A stretch of DNA of 5,144 nucleotides from Chloroflexota bacterium (lineage in GTDB: Bacteria; Chloroflexota; UBA6077; CF-72): contig JAFAWJ010000766.1 of NCBI GenBank assembly GCA_019242065.1, forward strand, positions 1-5,144. The letters are read 5' to 3'. Position 1 is the stretch's first letter, and each line of letters starts with the position of its first letter. The notes beneath the pieces are model-generated. The model worked only from the letters and a program-made list of their open reading frames with translations, was not told where the DNA came from and did no database searches. This document shows positions 1-5,144 of this stretch, piece by piece. Both the position numbers and the translations under genes were made by a program.

Positions 1-2
1 GC

Positions 3-758
3 TGGGTGAGCCACGTGATGGAAGGCGACTTTGGCAAGTCGATCCGCAACGGCGCGCCGGTGAAAGACGAGATCCTGTCGCGGCTGCCGGCCACGCTTCA
101 GTTGGGCGTTGCCGCGTTGGTCCTCAGCCTGATGATCGCGCTGCCGCTCGGGATTTTGTCCGCGGTGTTTCGTCGGACACCGTTGGGCTTCGTCGCGACG
201 GCGTTCAGTCAGGTCGGCGTGGCCATACCCGGGTTCTTCGTGGGACTAGTCTTCATCTACGTCTTCGCCCTGTCCCTGCGCTGGTTCCCGCCCGGCAGCT
301 ACACCGCCTTCAGCGACGACCCCAGTCAGTGGTTTCGGCGCCTGATCCTGCCTGCGGTCACCCTCAGCCTGTTCGGGGCTGCCACCCAGACCCGCTTCAT
401 TCGCTCGGGACTGCTGGACACGCTGCACCAGGACTACATCCGTACCGCGCGCGCCAAGGGCTTCAGCGAGGCGGCCGTCATTGTCAGACACGCGCTGCGC
501 AATGCCCTCATCCCCAGCGTCACGCTGCTCGGATTGCAGATTGGCGCGATCCTGGAAGGCGCCTTTATCGTCGAATCCGTCTTTGCCTGGCCGGGCATCG
601 GCCGCCTGGCCGTTCAGTCGCTCGGCGCGCGCGACTACCCCATCGTCCAGGCGGTCGTGCTGCTGGCAGTCTTCGTGTTTCTGATTGCCAACCTCCTGGT
701 GGACATCGCCTACGCCTATCTCGATCCAAGGATCAGTTATGTCCGCGGTCGCGGCTGA
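3..758 (+). CDS. ABC transporter permease, DppB/OppB type (5' end cut by window)
   Basis: Inner-membrane permease of a dipeptide/oligopeptide/nickel-type ABC importer; with its DppC-like partner it forms the channel that accepts solute from the binding protein. The frame is already open at base 3 (TGG before the GTG at 6). The visible start, GDFGKSIRNGAPV, normally lies well inside DppB proteins, so roughly 65-85 N-terminal residues with TM1 are outside the window; the GTG at 6 is not the real start. Counting from that GTG, hydrophobic segments lie near residues 29-55, 63-90, 112-128, 168-190 and 212-235. The BPD_transp_1 EAA loop, which docks the ATPase, is at 144-170 (YIRTARAKGF, then RHALRNALIP). 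The FAWPGIGRLAVQ and YLDPRISY motifs near the C-terminus are typical of the family. It ends in TGA and overlaps the next permease by 20 bp, indicating one operon and probably coupled translation. The transported solute cannot be told from sequence. Confidence 0.95.
   Translation, partial: WVSHVMEGDFGKSIRNGAPVKDEILSRLPATLQLGVAALVLSLMIALPLGILSAVFRRTPLGFVATAFSQVGVAIPGFFVGLVFIYVFALSLRWFPPGSYTAFSDDPSQWFRRLILPAVTLSLFGAATQTRFIRSGLLDTLHQDYIRTARAKGFSEAAVIVRHALRNALIPSVTLLGLQIGAILEGAFIVESVFAWPGIGRLAVQSLGARDYPIVQAVVLLAVFVFLIANLLVDIAYAYLDPRISYVRGRG
728..732 (+). promoter_or_regulatory. Shine-Dalgarno site for the second permease
   Basis: AAGGA lies 6 bases before the ATG at 739, inside the last codons of the upstream permease. 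It decides the start of the second permease: the in-frame ATG at 685 is further upstream, would lengthen the overlap to 74 bp, and its extra 18 residues do not look like a DppC N-terminus. Confidence 0.7.
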
Positions 759-1641
759 ATCCGAATCCATCCTCGCGCCGACGTACCTCGACGAGCAGCG
801 CCGTCGGGCTGGGCGGATGTGGAAGACGTCGCTGCGCTATCCGCGTTTGTTGATCTTCAGCGTCGTGATCGGCGTGCTGATCCTGGTGGGCATCTTCGCG
901 CCGATCATCGCTCCGTATGACCCGCTGCAAACCGCGCCGACCCAGGTCCTGACCCAACCGTCGCTGGCGCACCTGCTGGGCACCGACAACATCGGTCGCG
1001 ATCAATTCAGCCGCGTCATCTACGGCGCGCGAATCTCATTGGGCGTGGCCGTGATCGCCGTGACGATTGCCCTGACGTTCGGCTTGTCGATGGGGCTATT
1101 CGCTGGCTACCTCGGCGGCTGGACGGACCAGGCGCTGAGTCGACTGGTGGACGCCATGCTGGCCTTCCCGGGCGTGCTGCTGGCGATCGCCATCACCAGC
1201 GCGCTGGGGCCCTCACTGCGCAACGCCATGATCGCCGTCGGCATCATCCAGATTCCGGTGTACTTTCGCCTCGCGCGCGGTCAGGTACTCCAGGTGCGCG
1301 AGCACGAGTTCATCACCGCCGCCGCCGTCATCGGCGCTTCGAAAACCCGCATCCTGCGGCGGCACATCCTGCCCAACATTGCCAACCCGCTGATCGTGGC
1401 GGCCTCCATCTCGAGCTCGACGTCGATCCTCGCGCTAGCCGCACTCGGGTATATCGGCGTCGGACCCCAGCCGCCCGATCCGGATTGGGGGTCGATGATC
1501 AATACCGCTTCTGGCGTGCTGGGCCAGGCGCCGTGGCTGTCGTTTGGACCTGGCCTGGCTATTTTCCTGACCGTCTTTTCATTTTCGATGCTGGGCGATG
1601 CGTTGCGAGACGCGCTCGACCCGCGCCTGCGGATCAACTGA
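739..1641 (+). CDS. ABC transporter permease, DppC/OppC type
   Basis: Second inner-membrane permease of the peptide-type ABC importer, pairing with the DppB-like protein. From the ATG at 739 it has 300 residues, a normal DppC length. A charged cytoplasmic N-tail (1-35) is followed by TM1 (about 36-58, the OppC_N region). Next comes the signature HLLGTDNIGRDQFSRVIYGA at about 78-97, then TM segments near 98-123, 137-156, 160-176, 212-240 and 266-285. The EAA loop for ATPase contact is at about 186-214 (REHEFITAAAVIGASKTRIL, then RRHILPN). The PDWGSMI motif (247-253) and the C-terminal GDALRDALDPRLR are family hallmarks. The start is supported by AAGGA six bases upstream; the gene begins inside the previous one and is followed after 12 bp by the binding protein. 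No defect is seen. The exact substrate is unknown, so no dpp/opp symbol is assigned. Confidence 0.95.
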   Translation: MSAVAAESESILAPTYLDEQRRRAGRMWKTSLRYPRLLIFSVVIGVLILVGIFAPIIAPYDPLQTAPTQVLTQPSLAHLLGTDNIGRDQFSRVIYGARISLGVAVIAVTIALTFGLSMGLFAGYLGGWTDQALSRLVDAMLAFPGVLLAIAITSALGPSLRNAMIAVGIIQIPVYFRLARGQVLQVREHEFITAAAVIGASKTRILRRHILPNIANPLIVAASISSSTSILALAALGYIGVGPQPPDPDWGSMINTASGVLGQAPWLSFGPGLAIFLTVFSFSMLGDALRDALDPRLRIN

Positions 1642-1647
1642 AAGGAG
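1641..1647 (+). promoter_or_regulatory. Shine-Dalgarno site for the solute-binding protein
   Basis: AAAGGAG starts on the last base of the DppC-like stop codon and ends 6 bases before the ATG at 1654. It is the strongest ribosome binding site in the window. That fits a binding protein that must be made in excess over the permeases, although no separate promoter is visible in the 12-bp gap. Confidence 0.8.
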
Positions 1648-1653
1648 CCTGAC

Positions 1654-3450
1654 ATGAAGCTCAGTGCCATTGGCCCCCTCGTCCTCGCCGTGGGGCTGTT
1701 CGCCACCGCGTGCGGGCCCGCGGGCAGCCCCGCGGCGAGCGGCGGGGCCGCAACCACGGCGCCTGCCACGGCTGCCCAGGGGACCTCAGCCCCGGCGACA
1801 CAGTCGACGCCGGCGGCCGCCCAGGCCACCACCGCGCCAGCGGGTGCCGGTGCGCAGGCCACGACGACGTCAGCCACGACCGGAGCGCAGGCGACAGCGG
1901 CGCCGGCCGGTGCGGGCGCGCAACCCACCGTGGCTGCCACTACCGCCGCCCAGACCACCGCCGCCGGCAAGCCCATCAAGGGCGGCCAGCTCGTGGTCGC
2001 CACTCAGCGCGACGCCACGACCTTCGACCCGAACAAGTCGCAGGACGTGTACAGCAACGACATCCTCTCACTTGTCTCCGACACGCTCTTCGAAATCGAC
2101 AACAAGGGCCAGGTTGTCGGCCGCCTGGTCGACAAAACCGAAAACCCCGAGCCGAACGTGTACGTCTTCACTTTGAAGTCCGGCATCAAGTTTCAGGACG
2201 GCACCCCCCTGGACTCGGCCGCGGTCAAGTTCAACCTCGAGCGCCAGATCAACGACCCGTCGTCCACGAACAGTCAGGACGTCAAGCCCATCACCGACAT
2301 CCAGACTCCGGATCCACAGACCGTCCAGATCACCCTCTCGGCGCCGTTTGCACCCTTCACCAGCCGACTGACGTCCGGTGCCGGCTTCATCCTGAGCCCG
2401 ACCGCCATCCAAAAGCTTGGCGACAACCTCCAGCGCGACCTGACCGGCGCCGGCAGCGGCCCGTTCAAGTTCGTCTCCTGGGAGCCCGACAACCAGATCA
2501 TCCTCGAACGCAATCCTGACTTCTGGGGCAAAGATGCGGACGGCACCCAGTTGCCGTACCTGGACAAGGTCATCTTCAAGCCCTTCCCCGACGAGAACGT
2601 GCGCCTGACCAACCTGAAGACGGGTGACGCCGATGCGATGGCAGGCAATCCGCCGCCGTCGCAGATAGACTCGCTACTCCAGTCGCCGGACCTGACCAGC
2701 ACCGAGATACCCGGACTGGGGTTCCAGTTCGTCGACCTGAACACCAGCAAGCCACCCTTCGACAATCCGGCCGTGCGGCGCGCCCTGGCCTATGCCATCG
2801 ACCGCAGTCAGATCAATCAGACGGTGAACTTCGGCCACGGCGTCCCGCTGGCGCTGCCCGTTCCGCCATCGGTGCCGTGGGCATTCGTGAAGAACACCCA
2901 GTACGACGCCCGCGACATCGACAAAGCCAAGCAAGAGCTAGCCTCTGCGGGCGTGAGCAACGTCAGCTTCACCATGCAGATCTCGAATGCCTCACCGATG
3001 CTGCAACAGGTCGCCGAGCTGATGAAGGATCAGATCAAGGATGCCGGCTTCGACATGGACATCCAGCTCATCGAATTTGCCACCGTCGTGGCCAACGGCA
3101 ACTCAGGCGCGTATGACGCCCTGTGCCTGGGTTGGAGCGGCTCCGTGGACCCGGACGGCAACATGTATCCGTTGTTGTATTCAGGCGCTGGTTTCAACTT
3201 CGCCAAGTACAGCAACCCGGCGATGGACAAGGCGCTGGACGACGGGCGCACCAACCTGGATCAGGCGGCGCGCGCCAAGGCCTATACGGACGCGCAGACC
3301 ATCCTGCTGCAGGACCAGCCGATGCTCGTGCTGTACAGCCAGTCACAGGTCGCGTCGGCACGCAAGAACGTCCAGAACTATCCGAACAACTACAACGGTT
3401 GGTTCGGCGGGCGCGATATCTACAAGGCGTGGGTGACCCAGGGTACTTAG
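1654..3450 (+). CDS. Peptide-type ABC transporter substrate-binding lipoprotein (SBP_bac_5)
   Basis: Extracytoplasmic solute receptor of the DppA/OppA family (598 aa), expected to bind a peptide or similar solute and deliver it to the two upstream permeases. Residues 1-19 form a lipoprotein signal peptide (short Lys-bearing N-region, hydrophobic core, then LFATAC) with lipidated Cys20; the -3 residue is Ala rather than the common Leu, still within the usual tolerance. Residues 21-106 are a low-complexity Ala/Thr/Pro/Gly/Gln linker. The SBP_bac_5 domain fills about 108-598: GGQLVVATQRDATTFDP (110-126), GIKFQDGTPLDSAAVKFNLE (177-196), GPFKFVSWEPDNQIILERNP (269-288), then DFWG (289-292), FDNPAVRRALAYAIDR (369-384) and the C-terminal YDALCLGWSGSVDPDG (487-502). 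The start is fixed by the signal peptide and the AAAGGAG site. It ends in TAG, overlapping the convergent yciH stop by 4 nt. Being last in the operon, after the permeases, is less usual than being first. Substrate unknown. Confidence 0.95.
   Translation: MKLSAIGPLVLAVGLFATACGPAGSPAASGGAATTAPATAAQGTSAPATQSTPAAAQATTAPAGAGAQATTTSATTGAQATAAPAGAGAQPTVAATTAAQTTAAGKPIKGGQLVVATQRDATTFDPNKSQDVYSNDILSLVSDTLFEIDNKGQVVGRLVDKTENPEPNVYVFTLKSGIKFQDGTPLDSAAVKFNLERQINDPSSTNSQDVKPITDIQTPDPQTVQITLSAPFAPFTSRLTSGAGFILSPTAIQKLGDNLQRDLTGAGSGPFKFVSWEPDNQIILERNPDFWGKDADGTQLPYLDKVIFKPFPDENVRLTNLKTGDADAMAGNPPPSQIDSLLQSPDLTSTEIPGLGFQFVDLNTSKPPFDNPAVRRALAYAIDRSQINQTVNFGHGVPLALPVPPSVPWAFVKNTQYDARDIDKAKQELASAGVSNVSFTMQISNASPMLQQVAELMKDQIKDAGFDMDIQLIEFATVVANGNSGAYDALCLGWSGSVDPDGNMYPLLYSGAGFNFAKYSNPAMDKALDDGRTNLDQAARAKAYTDAQTILLQDQPMLVLYSQSQVASARKNVQNYPNNYNGWFGGRDIYKAWVTQGT
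1714..1971 (+). repeat. Low-complexity Ala/Thr/Pro linker coding region with an internal direct repeat
   Basis: Codes for residues 21-106 of the binding lipoprotein, almost entirely Ala, Thr, Pro, Gly, Gln and Ser. Two copies of a 12-residue unit, TTAPAGAGAQAT (1828-1863) and TAAPAGAGAQPT (1894-1929), recur at a 66-bp period; a shorter GAQAT piece lies between them. The stretch is compositionally distinct from the folded domain. It is likely a flexible tether between the lipid anchor and the receptor, and possibly O-glycosylated; the glycosylation is only inference. Confidence 0.8.
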
Positions 3451-3791
3451 CCCCCGGCGAGCTTGACCGTATAGCCGCGGCGCTCGAGCTCGGGCTTGAT
3501 CCGCTCGCGCACGTCGCCCTGGATCTCGATCACGTCGCCGCGGACGGTGCCGCCGGTGCCGCACAGTCGCTTCAGGTCGCTCGCCAGCGCCGTCAGCGTC
3601 GCCGGCGGGCCGCTGACGCCCGCGACCAGCGTCACCGTCTTGCCGCCGCGTCCCTTTCGATCCCGCAGCAGGCGCACGACCCCGTCTCTTGGGACGTTGA
3701 GATTCGGACCAGGCTGCCCCGATGGGGCCCTGTCCTTGCGAGGCGGCTTCGACAACGGCGCATCAGAGTCGTAAACCAATCGCGAGTTCAT
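3447..3791 (-). CDS. yciH: SUI1/eIF1-family translation factor homolog YciH
   Basis: Small (114 aa) cytoplasmic protein of the SUI1/eIF1 family. Archaeal and eukaryotic homologs (aIF1/eIF1) control start-codon fidelity on the small ribosomal subunit; the bacterial YciH role is less settled, with effects on initiation reported for E. coli. The N-terminus MNSRLVYDSD matches the NSRLVYST start of YciH proteins and fixes the ATG at 3791. Residues 11-34 are a Pro/Lys/Arg-rich loose tail. The SUI1 domain spans about 36-114: VVRLLRDRKGRGGKTVTLV (38-56), DLKRLCGTGGTV (72-83), DVIEIQGDVRERI (86-98) and the terminal YTVKLAGG, almost the same as the end of E. coli YciH. It stops in TAA, overlapping the convergent binding-protein stop by 4 nt, and diverges from leuS across 14 bp. 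No Shine-Dalgarno sequence precedes the ATG, so leaderless or very short-leader translation is plausible. Confidence 0.93.
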   Translation of the reverse strand: MNSRLVYDSDAPLSKPPRKDRAPSGQPGPNLNVPRDGVVRLLRDRKGRGGKTVTLVAGVSGPPATLTALASDLKRLCGTGGTVRGDVIEIQGDVRERIKPELERRGYTVKLAGG

Positions 3792-3796
3792 ACAAT
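3791..3796 (+). promoter_or_regulatory. Candidate -10 element for leuS
   Basis: TACAAT matches the TATAAT consensus at 5 of 6 positions and overlaps the first base pair of the yciH start codon. Transcription from it would begin about 3803-3804, only 2-3 bases before the leuS ATG at 3806, giving an essentially leaderless mRNA. This agrees with the absence of a Shine-Dalgarno sequence. No convincing -35 hexamer is seen 15-18 bases upstream, so the call is tentative. Confidence 0.35.
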
Positions 3797-3802
3797 TGCG
3801 TG

Positions 3803-3808
3803 ATTATG
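3803..3808 (-). promoter_or_regulatory. Candidate -10 element for yciH
   Basis: On the minus strand these bases read CATAAT, 5 of 6 matches to TATAAT, and they include the leuS start codon on the opposite strand. Transcription would begin about 3796-3797, some 5-6 bases before the yciH ATG. No good -35 element is visible within the beginning of leuS, so this remains a tentative site. Confidence 0.3.
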
Positions 3809-4489
3809 GCCCGCGCAATGACCACAACTGGTTCGCGCCCAGCGCCCGGCCGTCCCCAGACCTTCGATCACCGCTCGATCGAACCGAAGTGGCAGCAGCG
3901 CTGGGAGGCAGACAGACTCTACGAGGCGGACGTCCCAGCGGACACGGACGCCGCACGCCCCAAGTACTTCGCCATGGTGATGTTCCCGTATACCAGCGGC
4001 GACCTGCATCTGGGGCACTGGTGGAATTTCGCGCTGGCCGACGTCCAGGCTCGCTTCAAGCGCATGCAGGGCTTCAACGTCCTGTTCCCGCCGGGCTTCG
4101 ATGCCTTCGGCCTGCCGGCCGAGGCTGCCGCGATCAAGAGTGGCATCCACCCGTATACGTGGACCATGGACAACATCCGCCGCATGGAGGGCCAGTGGCG
4201 GAAGATGGGCGGCGCGTACGACTGGTCGAAGGAAGTCGCCACCTGCCTGCCGGAGTACTACCGCTGGAACCAGTGGTTGTTCCTGCAATTCCTGAAGCAA
4301 GGCCTGGCCTACCGTCAGAAGGCGCCCGTCAACTGGTGCCCAAATCATGGCGTGCTGGCCAACGAGCAGGTGCACAACGGCCGCTGCTGGCGGTGCGAGG
4401 CGCCCGTCACACGGCGCGACCTGGAGCAATGGTTTTTCCGGATCACGAAGTACGCCGAGGACCTGCTCGACTTTTCGGAGATCGAATAG
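3806..4489 (+). CDS. leuS: Leucyl-tRNA synthetase, N-terminal part up to a premature in-frame TAG
   Basis: Class I aminoacyl-tRNA synthetase that charges tRNA-Leu. This piece (227 residues) holds the first half of the Rossmann catalytic domain. EPKWQQRWE is at 26-34. MFPYTSGDLHLGHWWNF (59-75) contains the HIGH-type ATP-binding motif HLGH at 68-71. NVLFPPGFDAFGLPAEAAAI (91-110) is typical of LeuRS and contacts the leucine/adenylate site. A zinc-knuckle segment follows: WCPNHGVLANEQV (177-189), then CWRC (194-197), and LEQWFFRITKYAEDLL (206-221). The ATG at 3806 is preferred: starts further upstream (such as 3722) would overlap yciH, and LeuRS homology begins only near residue 20. The ATG at 3818 is the alternative; neither has a Shine-Dalgarno sequence. 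Bacterial LeuRS is usually 800-900 aa, so this is a truncated product unless the TAG is an error or is read through. Confidence 0.93.
   Translation: MARAMTTTGSRPAPGRPQTFDHRSIEPKWQQRWEADRLYEADVPADTDAARPKYFAMVMFPYTSGDLHLGHWWNFALADVQARFKRMQGFNVLFPPGFDAFGLPAEAAAIKSGIHPYTWTMDNIRRMEGQWRKMGGAYDWSKEVATCLPEYYRWNQWLFLQFLKQGLAYRQKAPVNWCPNHGVLANEQVHNGRCWRCEAPVTRRDLEQWFFRITKYAEDLLDFSEIE
4487..4489 (+). other. In-frame TAG interrupting leuS at codon 228
   Basis: The frame reads DFSEIE, then TAG, then PERIVSMQTNWIGRSEG with no shift. LeuRS proteins usually have Trp here (the (D/E)WPE(R/H) segment before the MQ.NWIGRSEG motif), so one G-to-A change from TGG accounts for it. No Shine-Dalgarno sequence lies close before the next in-frame ATG (4508). 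The nearest GGAG is at 4477-4480, too far away for a restart. Confidence 0.9.
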
Positions 4490-5144
4490 CCCGAGCGCAT
4501 CGTCTCGATGCAGACGAACTGGATTGGACGCTCCGAGGGCGTCGAGTTCAACCTGGCCGTCGACGGCGACCCTGACACGCAGATCTCCGTCTTCACCACG
4601 CGGGTGGACACCGTCTTTGGCATGACCTACGTCGTGCTCGCCCCCGAACATCCGCTGGTGCAGCGCCTGACGACAGCTGAGCGCCGAGCGGAGGTGGCCG
4701 CGTATATCGAGCGGACGCGCCAGGCGTCCGACATCGAGCGCATGTCGACCGAGCGTGAAAAAACGGGCGTGCCGATCGGCAGCTTTGCGATCAATCCGGC
4801 CAACGGTGAGCGCCTGCCGATCTGGATCGCGGATTACGTCCTGGCCCAGTACGGCACCGGCGCAATCATGGCCGTGCCTGCTTCGGACGAGCGGGACTGG
4901 GAGTTTGCCCGCAAGCTGGGCCTGCCGATTCGCGTCGTCGTGCGTCCGCCTGAGGCGCCCGACGACATCACCGCTGACCAGTTGCCAGATGACACGGCGT
5001 ACGTCGACGCGGGCATCATGGTCAACTCCGGACAGTTCAACGGCCTCGACAGCGAAGAGGCCTGGGAGCGGATCGCGGACTGGTTCGAAGAACGCGGCGT
5101 CGGTCGCCGTCAGGTCAACTACCGCATGCGTGACTGGCTGTTCT
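4490..5144 (+). CDS. leuS: Leucyl-tRNA synthetase, continuation after the TAG (3' end cut by window)
   Basis: Same reading frame as the N-terminal part, open from 4490 to the window edge, codons 229-446 of the combined gene. It starts with PERIVSMQTNWIGRSEGVEF, the strand entering the CP1 editing domain, which hydrolyses mischarged tRNA-Leu. Editing-site motifs are present: the Thr-rich FTTRVDTVFG (263-272, usually TTRPDT) and YGTGAIMAVPASDERDWEFA (349-368). Asp361 of the latter should be the universally conserved editing Asp that recognises the amino group of the mischarged residue. The window ends at VNYRMRDWLF, just where the chain returns to the catalytic core before the SRQRYWG region. 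The KMSKS loop and the anticodon-binding domain are therefore outside. There is no frameshift and no second stop, and codon use matches the first part, so this is one gene, not a separate one. Confidence 0.9.

Noticed and set aside
685..738. Upstream start (ATG 685) for the DppC-like permease
   Set aside because: The extra residues are the out-of-frame image of the DppB C-terminus; ATG 739 has a well-spaced AAGGA and gives the normal family length.
1281..2003. Minus-strand open frame of 240 codons rich in Ala/Val/Pro
   Set aside because: It is antisense to the end of the second permease and to the Ala/Thr/Pro linker; its composition is the mirror of that repetitive region and it shows no domain.
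1710..2519. Plus-strand open frame of 269 codons inside the binding-protein gene
   Set aside because: It is a +2 frame shadow with an Arg/His/Gly-rich composition typical of out-of-frame GC-rich coding DNA; the overlapping frame has a clear SBP_bac_5 protein.
3449..3495. Possible inverted repeat (AGCCC...GAGCT against AGCTCGGGCT) acting as a bidirectional terminator
   Set aside because: Pairing is interrupted, it lies within the yciH coding region, and no U-run follows on either strand.
3722..3805. Upstream start (ATG 3722) for leuS
   Set aside because: It would overlap yciH by 70 bp and add residues with no LeuRS similarity; ATG 3806 or 3818 is preferred.
3788..4651. Long minus-strand open frame (287 codons) ending in an ATGA-type overlap with the yciH start
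   Set aside because: It lies wholly antisense to leuS, its product resembles no family I recognise, and long antisense frames are expected in GC-rich genes. The ATGA overlap with yciH looks like coupling but is chance.
4508..5144. Independent gene starting at ATG 4508 (split LeuRS subunit)
   Set aside because: No ribosome binding site lies near it, the TAG is a one-base change from a conserved Trp codon, and the break falls in the segment leading into the editing domain, not at a clear domain boundary made for a split.

Overview
The window is a GC-rich bacterial segment with five protein-coding loci packed almost without gaps. The best guess for the source is Chloroflexota or a close relative. 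The reasons are the solute-binding lipoprotein with a long Ala/Thr/Pro linker, the leucyl-tRNA synthetase with an MFPYTSGDLHLGHW-type N-terminus, and the presence of a bacterial SUI1/YciH protein. This assignment comes from recalled family patterns, not from a search.

Left part (1-3450, + strand): the end of a dipeptide/oligopeptide ABC importer operon. A DppB/OppB-type permease, cut by the left window edge, overlaps a DppC/OppC-type permease by 20 bp. The DppC/OppC gene is followed after 12 bp by a DppA/OppA-type (SBP_bac_5) substrate-binding lipoprotein. Clear Shine-Dalgarno sequences precede the second and third genes. The binding protein would capture a peptide or similar solute outside the membrane and pass it to the permease pair. 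The ATPase subunits that must power it are not in the window and may lie upstream.

Middle (3447-3791, - strand): a SUI1/eIF1-family protein (YciH). Its stop codon overlaps the stop of the binding-protein gene by 4 nt, so the two transcription units converge with no spacer.

Right part (3806-5144, + strand): leuS, leucyl-tRNA synthetase, running off the right edge. It diverges from yciH across only 14 bp, with overlapping -10-like hexamers that suggest leaderless or near-leaderless transcripts on both sides. The leuS frame is interrupted by a single in-frame TAG at 4487-4489. The same frame then continues with flawless LeuRS sequence to the window edge. The stop sits where LeuRS proteins usually have Trp (the WPE motif), so one G-to-A change (TGG to TAG) would explain it.

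Nothing here looks like a new multi-gene system, and no mobile element, CRISPR array, tRNA or rRNA was seen. The observation most worth checking is the premature amber codon in an essential gene.
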